Shown here: positions 45,142 to 54,700 of the stretch, piece by piece
Position numbering within the stretch: position 1 is the first letter of the stretch
Layout of the letters: the number at the start of each line of letters is the position of its first letter
Source of the DNA: Nakamurella sp. PAMC28650
Lineage (GTDB): Bacteria > Actinomycetota > Actinomycetes > Mycobacteriales > Nakamurellaceae
Assembly: GCF_014303395.1 (NCBI RefSeq)
Contig: NZ_CP060298.1
Location: forward strand, 4,297,001 to 4,361,000
Reading direction: 5' to 3'
Length of the DNA: 64,000 nt
Position numbers and translations under genes: made by a program
Notes under the pieces: generated by a model
Seen by the model: the letters and a program-made list of their open reading frames with translations, nothing else
Database searches by the model: none
What the model was told of the DNA's origin: nothing

Positions 45142-46875
45142 TCAGCTGTGAACGGGTGCCCCTTCGGTCAGGAGCGGGCGGGGCAGGGTCAGGATTCCGT
45201 CGTGGAACTGCTCCTCCAAGGTCGGCTCGGCCGGCGTCACGGCCACCTCGATCCGGTTCCGCCCTGCACGCTTGGCCACGTACAACGCCGAGTCTGCGAG
45301 CCGCTCGAGGCGTTCGGCGGCGATGCCGTGCTCGGGGTAGGCCGCGATCCCCACACTGGCGGTGATCCTCACATCGATGCCCGGTAGAGCGATCTCGGAG
45401 ATCGCAGCGCGGATCTTCTCGGCCGTCACGATGGCACCGACGACATCGGTACCGGGCAGCACGACCGTGAACTCCTCACCGCCGTTGCGGCCGGCGAAAT
45501 CGCTGTCGCGCAGCGTCGAACGCAACGCGGCTCCGACGCCGGCCAGCGCCTGGTCGCCGATGGGGTGGCCGAACCGGTCGTTGATGTCCTTGAAGTGATC
45601 CAGGTCCAGCATCAGAAGGGCCATCGGATTGTCAGATCGCGAGGCCTGCGCGAGCATCCGCTTGAGAGTGTCGGCCACGGCACGCTTGTTGGGCAGCCCG
45701 GTGAGCGAATCGGTGGCGGCCCGCAGTTCGGCGATGGCCAAGTTCCGCAGGTTGGCCAGCACGGGTGCGGCCTGCCCCACCGAGTTGCGGATCGTCTGCC
45801 GTTGCACCTGGTCGAAAGCGGCGGCCCGATTGACCAGTATAGAGCCGATCACCTCTCCGCCGACGGTGAGGGGTAGGCAGCTGGATCGACCCGGGCAGGT
45901 GCTGCACACCGGGCAGGCCAGCAGAGCAGGGTGACGGTCGTCTTCCTCGTGGACCTGACCGGAGCGCACTGCAAGGCAGGACTGCGGTTCGGCGTGCTGC
46001 AGAGTCCGCAGCAACGGAGATCCCGGCGGAAGTGCCGTCACCGCCTCGAGCCGATCGGCGCTGTTGTTGCGATTGAGCACGGCGACAGTGCCGTCGGGCA
46101 CAGCCCGTTCGAGGTGGCGCTGCAGCAGTAGGTGCGCCTCGTCCTCGTCCCGGGCCAGTTGGAGGGTGTCGGCGAATTCGACCTGCTGCCGCGCCGGTCT
46201 GATCCCACGCCGTACCCGGGACACCCCGAAAGTCGCGATGCCGACGGTGACGGCCCAGACGGCGAGCACGGCGAGCACGATGGCCCGTTCGAGGTTCCGG
46301 GCCCCCGACCGAGCCTTTTCGACTGCGGCCGCTGCCTGGTCGGTTTCGTGGCCGGCCAGCTTGTCCAGCTGATCGGTCATCGCCTTGAACGCCACACTGA
46401 TCCGACTCGCCGAGTCCGGTGTCCGGGTGTCGTTCGGGCTGATCGTCGCAGTGGAGGTGATGACCGGGGACAATGCGTCCAGAAGGGCACGCAGGTCGCC
46501 CCATCGGGTGATCAGCTCGTCGATTCCCGTGAGTTCATCAGGGGTGTCGGCAGCATGGGCCAGCCGTGCGCGGGTCAACGCACCCTCGACGCCGGGGATC
46601 ATCTGCTCGTGCAGAGTTCTGCTCAAGTCCGCTTTCTGCGCCTGGTCGGTGGACAGCATCATCGCCTGACTGGTGGAGAACGCGACCGACACCTGCCGGC
46701 CGACGTCGCTGGCTTGAGCCGCCTGCGACAACTGGTCGCCCACGACCGAGATGCCGGTCTGCGTGGCGGAATCGACGCCGGCCAGTCCGATCACGCCGAC
46801 GGCCGCGGCTGCGACCGCGAAAAGACCGCAGGTCGCCAGGATGCCCGCCGTGAGACGTACCGAGTGACTGCGCAT
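45142..46875 (-). CDS. Membrane GAF-GGDEF diguanylate cyclase with Cys-rich GAF loop
   Basis: A 577-residue protein. Two membrane helices (LTAGILATCGLFAVAAAAVG near the start and IVLAVLAVWAVTVGIATFG) flank a helical extracytoplasmic sensor of about 160 residues. The first cytoplasmic part is a GAF domain with an unusual cysteine cluster, QSCLAV then LLACPVCSTCPGRSSC. The GGDEF domain has DSLTGLPNKRAV, LMLDLDHFKDINDRFGHPIGD and GRNGGEEFTVVL. An RDSD I-site lies five residues before. The cysteines could bind a metal or sense redox state. ATG 46875 has AAGGA about six bases upstream. A palindrome at 46933-46945 lies in its promoter region. Confidence 0.92.
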   Translation of the reverse strand: MRSHSVRLTAGILATCGLFAVAAAAVGVIGLAGVDSATQTGISVVGDQLSQAAQASDVGRQVSVAFSTSQAMMLSTDQAQKADLSRTLHEQMIPGVEGALTRARLAHAADTPDELTGIDELITRWGDLRALLDALSPVITSTATISPNDTRTPDSASRISVAFKAMTDQLDKLAGHETDQAAAAVEKARSGARNLERAIVLAVLAVWAVTVGIATFGVSRVRRGIRPARQQVEFADTLQLARDEDEAHLLLQRHLERAVPDGTVAVLNRNNSADRLEAVTALPPGSPLLRTLQHAEPQSCLAVRSGQVHEEDDRHPALLACPVCSTCPGRSSCLPLTVGGEVIGSILVNRAAAFDQVQRQTIRNSVGQAAPVLANLRNLAIAELRAATDSLTGLPNKRAVADTLKRMLAQASRSDNPMALLMLDLDHFKDINDRFGHPIGDQALAGVGAALRSTLRDSDFAGRNGGEEFTVVLPGTDVVGAIVTAEKIRAAISEIALPGIDVRITASVGIAAYPEHGIAAERLERLADSALYVAKRAGRNRIEVAVTPAEPTLEEQFHDGILTLPRPLLTEGAPVHS

Positions 46876-47984
46876 GGCGTTCCTTCGAGGTGAAGGCCTG
46901 CGGACAACCACGGACCCACCTTCACCGTACCGATACGCAGCGTATGATGCGATTCAACACTCTGTAGTTGCTCGGGTTGGTGTGCTGGCCGTTCGCTTAG
47001 CCCGTGAACGCGGGCTGGCGGTACGCGGCACTTCAGATCCTCAACAGCGCAATGGAGACCGTCCACAGGCCTGCACGGCGACGGGATCCAGCGCCCATTC
47101 CTTCACACCGTTGGGGTGCTGCGCGAGGTGGGCGCGGCTCAGTCAGTGATCGTCGCGCCGGGCTTGTCCCGGCCCACGTGCGTCCAGAATCCCGGCGATG
47201 CCGATCGGGGCGGATCAGGCTCGGACTCTACCCATCGCCACCCGGGCCAATTCTGGGGGAAATGGATGCGCTTCACTTTTGGTGTTTTCGAGGCTCCGGG
47301 CAAAGGGATGGACCGGACGACGCAACTCTCATTGTCGAATTCGGCCTTGGTCTGCCAGTCGAAGTTCTGAGATTCTGCTGACTTCTACGGCCGACCTGAC
47401 CGGGCCATTTTGGAGACACCTCATCCGTGGTGCCCACCCGGCAAGGCTTTGTCTCTACCGGTCTAGTTTGCCCCGGGGCCGCGATCCGCTGAACCCACCT
47501 GAAACGTCCGGTTGCCCGGACTCGCCTGTCGAGTGCGATACAGGTCCCGGCCTGCTGCCTGCCCTCGAGCTCGACCCAGCCCCACCCGGTCGCCTTGGCC
47601 CCGGTGCATCCCCACGAAGGCCCCCAGCAGGGCGCTCACCTGCCCGGTCAGGGCTCGATCCGGCTCGTGGTCAAGGCATCACATCTGCCAGCGGACGTCT
47701 CCGGACGCGCGTCCCCAACACCGACGAGTTGCCGGTGCGGTCAATTCTTGCGGTGTATGGCCACTCTTGGCGACGGCCAGCTCCACTTATCAGTGTAAGG
47801 CAGATTTCAAACACCACGAAAGGCGCATTTCTATTTGTGGTGTGGTCGTTCGTCCGCGCGGACCAATTCGAAAACATGGCAGATTATTATTGGGCCGCAT
47901 GGGTGCTTTTCAGAGTCTGATCGGTTACGCTCTCCCGGCTGCTCACTGCAGATATTTCTCTCTTCGGCGGAAAGCCGGTTCCTC
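46876..47984. other. 1.1-kb intergenic region without a supported gene
   Basis: Several open frames exist (one of 240 codons on the plus strand from 47198), but none has family similarity or regular codon bias. The part from 47740 to 47970 is AT-richer than the rest and probably holds the promoter of the ice-binding-like gene. I see no tRNA or riboswitch that I can name. Confidence 0.45.
46933..46945. promoter_or_regulatory. Perfect palindrome upstream of the diguanylate cyclase gene
   Basis: ATACGC-A-GCGTAT is an exact 6-1-6 inverted repeat, 57 bases before the start codon at 46875. Position and AT-rich ends suit a small regulator site. Confidence 0.45.
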
Positions 47985-49226
47985 GTGATCAATTCACGTC
48001 ATCACCATGTCGTTGTTCGGGCGGTGGCATCGGCGATGCTGATGCTCGTCGGGGTCGCGCTGATGGTGGGCATCCCGGCGGTGGCCCAGGCCGCGGTGGT
48101 TCCCACGGTGGGGCTCGGCACCTCCGGAGCCTTCGGCGTGCTCGGCGGATCAACGGTGACCAACACCGGGACCTCGACGATCAACGGCCTGGACGTCGGG
48201 GTGGACCCGGGCACTGCGGTGACAGGGTTCCCACCCGGGATCATCACTCGTCCAGGGGTGCTCCTGCGGGGTGGCGCCGTGGCCGCCAACGCACAGGGCG
48301 CCACCCTGACCGCCTACCACGACGCAGCCGGCCGACCGGTGGCTCCCGGCGATCGCGGGCTAACCGATCTGGCGGGCAAGATGTTGCAGCCCGGGGTATA
48401 TCAAGGGAATCTGAGTCTGAGCGGCACCGTGACACTGGACAACCGGACCAACCCGGACGCGGTGTTCATCTTCCAGGCCTCCAGCACCTTGATCACCGCC
48501 TCGGGCAGCGTCGTCAAATTCACCACCGCGCACGTGTCCTGCAATGTGTTCTGGCAAGTCGGAACGTCCGCGACGCTGGGCACCGGGACCCGGTTCATCG
48601 GGACCGTCCTTGCCCACACCTCGATCACCGCGCAGACGGGAGCCACCCTCATCGGCCGGCTGCTGGCCTCCACGGGCGCTGTCACCCTGGACACCAACGT
48701 CATCACCGCACCGACGTGCGCCACCCCCGGCAGCAGTTCCAGCAGCGCCACTCCCACCGGGACTCGCGGCGGCGCTCCGGGTGGTGGAAGCAGCAGTAGT
48801 TCCAGTCCGACGGGTCCCGGCGCGCCTGGTACGACCTCGGCGCCGAATGAGAACACCACCCCGAACACGCTTCCCATCATCACCGCCACGACGGCCGCCG
48901 GATCCTCGCAGAGCACGAACAGCACGCCCGGCACCGCCGCCCTGACCAGCACCAGCGGGCCGATCGTGCTGACCTCCACCAGTGAGGCAACCGTCCTGAC
49001 CTCCACCGTGCAGACGACGATGCTGACGCAACCGTCCTTCCCGTCAGCGGTACCCGGGGGCAGCGGACCGGCAGCGCCGATCTCCCCGGTGCGAGTGCTC
49101 GCGGCGGTGCTGGCGTTGCTGGGCGGTCTGCTGCTGTTGCTGCGCATTCCTAGAGTCCGCCGACGAGCGGTCTACCTTCGCACGGCCCCGAGCCGGGCAC
49201 AGCATCGCCGCGGTGCGCATCGGTGA
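47985..49226 (+). CDS. DUF3494 ice-binding-like surface protein with Ser/Thr stalk
   Basis: A 413-residue exported protein. GTG 47985 gives a basic n-region (SRHHHVVVR) and a signal peptide (LMLVGVALMVGIPAVAQAA). The DUF3494 domain follows: VGLGTSGAFGVLGGSTVTNTG, DLAGKMLQPGVYQGNLSLSG, AVFIFQASSTLITASGS, VFWQVGTSATLGTGTRFIGTV and GATLIGRLLASTGAVTLDTN. This is the right-handed beta-solenoid of ice-binding proteins. A Ser/Thr/Pro/Gly-rich stalk of about 130 residues and a C-terminal helix (LAAVLALLGGLLLLLRIP) with a basic end anchor it. I find no LPxTG- or LAxTG-like motif before the helix. The stop overlaps the sortase start by 14 bases. Whether it binds ice or is a general adhesin cannot be told. 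Confidence 0.85.
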   Translation: MINSRHHHVVVRAVASAMLMLVGVALMVGIPAVAQAAVVPTVGLGTSGAFGVLGGSTVTNTGTSTINGLDVGVDPGTAVTGFPPGIITRPGVLLRGGAVAANAQGATLTAYHDAAGRPVAPGDRGLTDLAGKMLQPGVYQGNLSLSGTVTLDNRTNPDAVFIFQASSTLITASGSVVKFTTAHVSCNVFWQVGTSATLGTGTRFIGTVLAHTSITAQTGATLIGRLLASTGAVTLDTNVITAPTCATPGSSSSSATPTGTRGGAPGGGSSSSSSPTGPGAPGTTSAPNENTTPNTLPIITATTAAGSSQSTNSTPGTAALTSTSGPIVLTSTSEATVLTSTVQTTMLTQPSFPSAVPGGSGPAAPISPVRVLAAVLALLGGLLLLLRIPRVRRRAVYLRTAPSRAQHRRGAHR

Positions 49227-50127
49227 CACCAGGCGGGTCGACCGGGCCGTGGTACTGGCGGTCGTCCTCATCGTCGTGGGAGGAGCTCTGTGGCTCTGGC
49301 CCGCAGAAGCAACACGAACCCAGGTCGGCCCGCAACTTGCGGCGTTGGCACCGTCATCAAGTTCGGCGTCGACGCGGGCGGCCGCCGGGCCTACGAGCGG
49401 CGCGCCGCCGACCAGCCGATCAGGAAGGCTCGCCGAAGTCCCGACGAGCCGTACCGACCTCGACCGCAGTTCAAGGGCCGATCCCGCTCCGATGGCAGCG
49501 GCGGCCCCCCACACCGCGGTCACCCCGATGCCGGGAACGACGCGGATCACCGTCACGGCACCGGAGCCACCGCCATCGAATGCCGTGCCCGCCGCCATCA
49601 CCGTGCCGTTCGCCTCCTCCCACCACCCCGGCGGTCTGCAGATCACGGTGCTGCCGCATGGACCGGACATCAACGGCGATGTGTGGATCCCGGGGCCCGA
49701 AGTAGGAATCAGCAATTGGAGCAACGAGGTCAGCTGGCTCAACAGTCCCGGCTTCTCCGCCCCGTTCAGCACACACGGAGCCGTCATCATCGCCGGACAC
49801 ATCAACTGGCAGGGGACCCCCGGAGCGTTGTCGGACCTTTCCGAGTACGGCCGCGACGACGTCGGCAAGACCCTTGAGATGACCATGACCGATGGCCGTA
49901 CCCGCAGCTACCGCATCACCCAAGGGTTCTCGATCGACAAGAGTCAACTGGCCGACGAAAGCCCCCAGGGCCCACTGCACACCGCGATCTTCGGCCAGAC
50001 CGGTACCTACGGCCGGCCCGGACACCCCACCGAGGAGCTTCGGCTGGTCAGCTGCGGCGGCCAGTACGACCCTGCCGCCCGCAGCTACACCTCCAACATC
50101 GTCGTCATCGCCCAGCCCAGCACCTGA
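49213..50127 (+). CDS. Class F sortase
   Basis: A 304-residue membrane-anchored transpeptidase starting at GTG 49213. One N-terminal helix (AVVLAVVLIVVGGALWLWP) is followed by a low-complexity spacer of about 120 residues. The sortase beta-barrel then has DVWIPGPEVGI, AVIIAGHINWQGTPGAL (catalytic His), ELRLVSCGGQYD (catalytic Cys) and SYTSNIVVIAQP, with an Arg just before as the third residue. LVSCGG in place of TLxTC and the barrel layout match actinobacterial class F. The gene overlaps the ice-binding-like gene, so the pair is translationally coupled. Its substrate may be that protein or another surface protein such as the DUF11 repeat protein downstream. Confidence 0.88.
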   Translation: MRIGDTRRVDRAVVLAVVLIVVGGALWLWPAEATRTQVGPQLAALAPSSSSASTRAAAGPTSGAPPTSRSGRLAEVPTSRTDLDRSSRADPAPMAAAAPHTAVTPMPGTTRITVTAPEPPPSNAVPAAITVPFASSHHPGGLQITVLPHGPDINGDVWIPGPEVGISNWSNEVSWLNSPGFSAPFSTHGAVIIAGHINWQGTPGALSDLSEYGRDDVGKTLEMTMTDGRTRSYRITQGFSIDKSQLADESPQGPLHTAIFGQTGTYGRPGHPTEELRLVSCGGQYDPAARSYTSNIVVIAQPST

Positions 50128-50133
50128 CCAAGC

Positions 50134-50169
50134 GGGGACGGCTCCCGAAATTCCGAGCCCGCCGTCCCC
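50134..50169 (+). terminator. Hairpin terminator after the sortase gene
   Basis: GGGGACGGC (50134-50142) and GCCGTCCCC (50161-50169) are perfect reverse complements; inner bases can add pairs with a small bulge. It lies seven bases after the sortase stop codon. No T tract follows. Confidence 0.6.
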
Positions 50170-50583
50170 TGGCCGTCATCGCCGCACCCGGCGCAAATCC
50201 TCGAGGTCGACCAGCCCGGCTGCACCCACCCGCAGTCCCGTCGTGGGTCTGCCCTCGCCACCGCAGCCCCACCACCGGGCCCGGTGGTGGCCGCCGATTC
50301 TTTGCTCCCGAGCCCGCAGCCACGGCGCCTCCCCCTCACCACCGGACTGACGCGCAGACATACCTGCAGCGACATCCGCGACAGGCCGGGCACCCTGCGG
50401 CCGCGCGGACAGCGGCGCCCGATGTTTAGACCAAACGGTTCTGCGGGACGAACATACCCATCGAAAGGGTGAAGTATTTCCTCCAACAGCCGTGTCGGTG
50501 ATCACGAAACGTAGGTTGATGGTGGGTGGCGAGTCGTCGCATCTCATTTGGCCGCTGCCGTGGCTGCGCTGGAAAGATCCCCG
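50170..50583. other. Intergenic region before the HExxH protein gene
   Basis: About 410 bases with no supported gene on either strand. A less GC-rich patch at 50420-50530 is a reasonable promoter region for the gene that starts at 50584. Confidence 0.45.
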
Positions 50584-51405
50584 ATGCTTCGTCACCTCCT
50601 GCTTGGTTTCCTCTGTTCGGCCGTTCTGCTCACGGTGGTCGCGCTCCCGGCCGACGCATCCATCCCGGCGCCCACCGGGCGGCTGGAGCTGGTCCAGACG
50701 AACAGCTTCAGCAACACCGTCATCATCACCGGATGGGCCCTGGATCCCTCGGCACGCACCGTCTCCAGCAGCGTGCAGGTCACGATGGACCGACAACCTC
50801 TGGGCACCTGGCGCTCCGCCGATCTGCCGCGGATCGACGTCAACACCGCCATGCATGCTACCGGCGGACACGGCTTCAAGATCACCCTCACCCTGCCCGC
50901 AGGCCAGCACCTGGTGTGCCTGGATGCCCGAGATGTCAGCAGCCCAAGGACTACCGCATCCCTGGGGTGCTTCTCGTTCCACGCCTACCCACCGGCCACC
51001 AAGGCGGACATGCTGGCCATCGCCAAAACCATCGACCCCAACAACACCATCAACTGGACCTTCACCGCTCTTGCCACAGGAATGTCTGGACAGGCCCAGC
51101 CCTGGAACCGGCTCATCGACGTCGCCTCCGGCAACTCGGTGCATTACCTACGGGCTGTCATGTTGCACGAATGGGCCCACGTCCTGCAGTACCGCGCCTA
51201 CTCCGGTACCGACCCCTGGTTCGACGCAGTCCAAGCCTTCAACGAACTCCTGGGAGACCCCAACGACCGCCACAGCTACAACGGCGTGGAACACGGAGCC
51301 GACTGCATCGCCCAGGCGTTGGGGGCGGACTACCTCGGCTACGGCTGTCCCACTGCGCTCAAAGCCTTGGCAACTCGCATCGCCCACGGAGCCCGCAACC
51401 TCTGA
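50584..51405 (+). CDS. Secreted putative zinc metalloprotease (HExxH)
   Basis: A 273-residue protein with a signal peptide (LLLGFLCSAVLLTVVALPADA). A beta-rich N-terminal module contains VIITGWALDPSARTVSSSVQV and GGHGFKITLTLPAGQHLVCLDA, a repeat unit seen singly or in tandem in many secreted actinobacterial proteins. The C-terminal part has VMLHEWAHVLQYR, an HExxH zinc site in which His177 and His181 flank Glu178 approximately. A later NGVEHGADCIAQALG could supply a third ligand and a Cys. I cannot name the peptidase family, and the substrate is unknown. It lies between the sortase and the glucodextranase in a set of exported proteins. Confidence 0.7.
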   Translation: MLRHLLLGFLCSAVLLTVVALPADASIPAPTGRLELVQTNSFSNTVIITGWALDPSARTVSSSVQVTMDRQPLGTWRSADLPRIDVNTAMHATGGHGFKITLTLPAGQHLVCLDARDVSSPRTTASLGCFSFHAYPPATKADMLAIAKTIDPNNTINWTFTALATGMSGQAQPWNRLIDVASGNSVHYLRAVMLHEWAHVLQYRAYSGTDPWFDAVQAFNELLGDPNDRHSYNGVEHGADCIAQALGADYLGYGCPTALKALATRIAHGARNL

Positions 51406-51745
51406 TGGGCAACGTTCTTCCCGGGTGTGTCGTAGCACGCACCAGTTGGGCCTCGGTTCTGGTGCACCCCCGATACCCAGACTTGGTAGACCTGCTCCGC
51501 TGACAGTGCAGGTCTTCGAAGTCCACGTCGGCGCGCATCTGGGCCGTCGGGCTGAGGGACACGATCCGCGCTCCGCCGCGGTCGCATGCTCCACGGGCCA
51601 GAGCCGCCGCCGGCCGATGACTTCCACAACGCGACGAATCCAGGACTGACGTCCAGGGATGCCGGACGTTGCTGCGCAGTGACTCCACGGTCGGGGTGGG
51701 AAAGCCATTGGGAAAAAACAACCCTCACCGCATCGGAACAATCCG
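51406..51745. other. Convergent intergenic region
   Basis: About 340 bases between the ends of the metalloprotease and glucodextranase genes. No gene and no clear hairpin terminator are visible. Confidence 0.4.
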
Positions 51746-54700
51746 TCAGGGCAGAGTGACCGCGGCGATCACCACCGGCTGATGGCGCGTGTAGTCCAGT
51801 TCATCGCTCTGGTTCACTCCCGCCGGTGTCAGGGTGTCCATCACCTTCGGCAGCACCTTGGGGTCCGTCGTGCAGCGCGGATCGCTGGTCGTGGTCGCGC
51901 ACTCGCCGAATGAGTAGGCACCAGGTGTGATGGTGAAAGCCCTGGCCTGATCCGCGCTGAAGCCGTCCTGCCCGGCCAACGTCAAGGCGAACTTCCACCC
52001 CGACGCCGGGGTGCCGCCCAACGCCGACTTGTCGACGGTGAAGGTGATGTACCGGGAAATCTGCCGCGCTGTGATGTTGATGGTGCCCAGGGTGTTCCCA
52101 CCGGCGTCGATGAATCGCTGCCCGAAGCCCTGCACCTCCAGTAGCCGGTTCCAGCCGGCGGCCAGCTGGTAGTTGCGGCCCGGGAACGATGCCGCCGTGG
52201 AGGTGGTGCCGCCACCGGGCACGGTCACGTAGAGATCGATCAACTGCGCCCCGAGCGGGCTGCCGAAAGTAGGTGTCAGGTCGCGGGTCTGCGCCCGGAA
52301 GGTGACCGTCGAGCCCGTGTCGTAAATCTGGAAATCGGTCAGATCGTAGGCACCGGCGTGGAAGTCGCCGGCCGTGGGGTAGGTGTAGTTGCCCGGGCCA
52401 TTGTCGTCCCCGGCCGGATCAGGGGCGTCGAAGATCTTGCTGCCCGCGACGATGTCGTTGAGCACGGTGACCACCTGCTGGGCCGTGCCCCCATTGGTCG
52501 CCGTGGCCGTCACCACCAACACGTTGGTGCCGCCGGCCATGGTCACCGGAACGGAGAACATGCCACCGGCACCGACCGTGGCGGTGGCCGGCGTCGTGAC
52601 GCTGTGGCCGTCGGTGGCCACGTCGGCCACATCAACAAGAGCTCCGACGGCAGCCGAGCCGGTGACGTTGATGGTCCCGGTCTGCGCCGTGCCGTCCGCC
52701 GGGGCGGTCACCGTCAGGGTCGTGCTGCCCTGGGTGTGCTCGAGGTACCTGTCCACCGTCTGCTCCGGCTGCTCCAGCACCTTGCGTGCACTCAGGTCAG
52801 CCATCAGGCGGACCTGAGATGCACTACCCCAGGTCAGCGGGGCCGCCGACCCGGCCGGCTTGCCGTTGACGAAGCCGATCGAGGCGGTGCCCGGGTCGGT
52901 GCCGAACGCCGAGGCGGCGACATCTTGTGCGTCCCAGTCCTGCTCGGGCACCAGCCCGACACCCGAGGACATGTTGTCGATGCTGGACAGCAGCTGCCCG
53001 GCGTAGTTCCGGTTGCCGGTGGCGAGCTCCTGTTCTCCTCGTTCGGCCGACAGGACGGGCCAGACGTGTCCGGTGCCCTTGCCGGATGGGGCCCACGGCG
53101 CGCCGAGGGTGGCGCAGCCGCCGCCGACACCCAGCACGCTGCAGTCGCCGTAGCCGTCTCCGTTGTAGCGCAACCAGCCCGGGCCGCTGGGGGTCTGCTT
53201 CATCAGGGTCGCGTCGACGACCTTCAGCGAGTTCTGCACGACCGGATCGGCGGCCGGCAGCTCGCCGAGCCGGACCAGCTCCAGGAACCCGGCGTCGATG
53301 ATCGAGCGCTGGTCGAGCGTCGCGCCGCCGTTACCGAGGTTGTAGCTGATCGCCGCGTTCGGATCCCCGGTCTTGGACACACGGATGAAGTAGGGATCGG
53401 TGGACAGCGGCCCGTTGGTGGTCACCGACCAGCCCTTGATGCTCCGCTGGTAGAAGTCGGCGGTGGCCAGCCACACGCGGGCCGAGGCGCGGTCGCCGTG
53501 CTGCTTGGCGATGTTGCCGGCCGCGACCAGACCGGCGATCTCGGCCGCGATGGTGGACGGGGAGTACCCGCTCTGCTCCTCCCACCGCTCCGGGCCGGTC
53601 GCCGGGCCGTGGCTGATCAGGAAATTGGCTGCGGCCTTGATGTGCGGCCAGAGCATGGGGTCGCCGCCCAGCCCGGACTGCTGGGCCATCAGGATCGGGT
53701 AGGCCGCCTCGTCCAACTGGGTGTTGAACGAATCAGGCGCCACCTTGCCGTTCAGCAGCGAGTTGCGCGGCATCGAGCCATCGGGTTGTTGCTGCTGCAG
53801 CAGTAGAGATCTCGTGGTCGCGCGAGCCGTCGAGAGGTCACCGTCGGTCAGTAGTGCAGTGAACGCCTCGTAGAGGTCACGGGCGAAGACCTCGCGATAG
53901 GAACCGAAGTAGGTGTTCGTCGGGTCGCCGGCCGACACCGCCTGCCCCCACGGCGAGGCCAGCGAGGCCACGATCGCGCCAGGGAACGTCTTGTCCTCAC
54001 TGGACTTCACCACGTTCGCCGACAGGTAGTACTCCTTGACCGCGGCGATCTTCTGGGCCCGGCTCAGGCCGGGCAGATCCAGTGACGGCCGGCGGAGTCC
54101 GGCATCGTAACGCAGCCAACCGATCTCGTACTGGGCCAACAGGGCCCGGATCGGCGTCCGAGCGGTGGCGCCTGCGGTGCTGACCGCGGCGGCCTGACTC
54201 GTGCCGAAGCCCAGCGCCAGCGTGGCCGAGGATTCTTCGCCGAGCTGGATCGCGGCTGTCTGTTCGACGTTGCCACCCACCGCCTTGTCATAGCGCGGTG
54301 TCAGCACATGGGCGCCGTCCAGTTGGGACAGGCCGTCGCTGGCGGTCCCGACGAAGCCGGAACTGGCCGCGGTGAAGGGCTTGTCGGCCCGCAACGCCAG
54401 GTAGCTCGGCACCGCGTAGTCGCGGTTGACGGCGTTGGTGGCCGTCACGGTGTCGTAGGAGACCGGGACGGGTGAGCCGGTCGACGAGTCGACGGTGGCC
54501 GAGTCCGCGCCGCCATTCCCGGAGCCGCCGCCCCCGTTGCCGCCCATCGTCGCATCCAGCCGCACGTAGAGCCGGAAGGCTCTGGCTGCCCTGGACAACG
54601 GGACATAGCGGGTGTGCACCACCACGCTCGCCCTGGCCGTGTCGGTGAGGTAGGTGGTCGTGAGACGGTACTGCCCGGATTTCGCGGTGGAGGTGACCGT

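Noticed and set aside
47198-47920. 240-codon plus-strand frame in the long intergenic region
   Set aside because: It is rich in Arg, Ser and Pro without pattern, has no strong start site and no family similarity.
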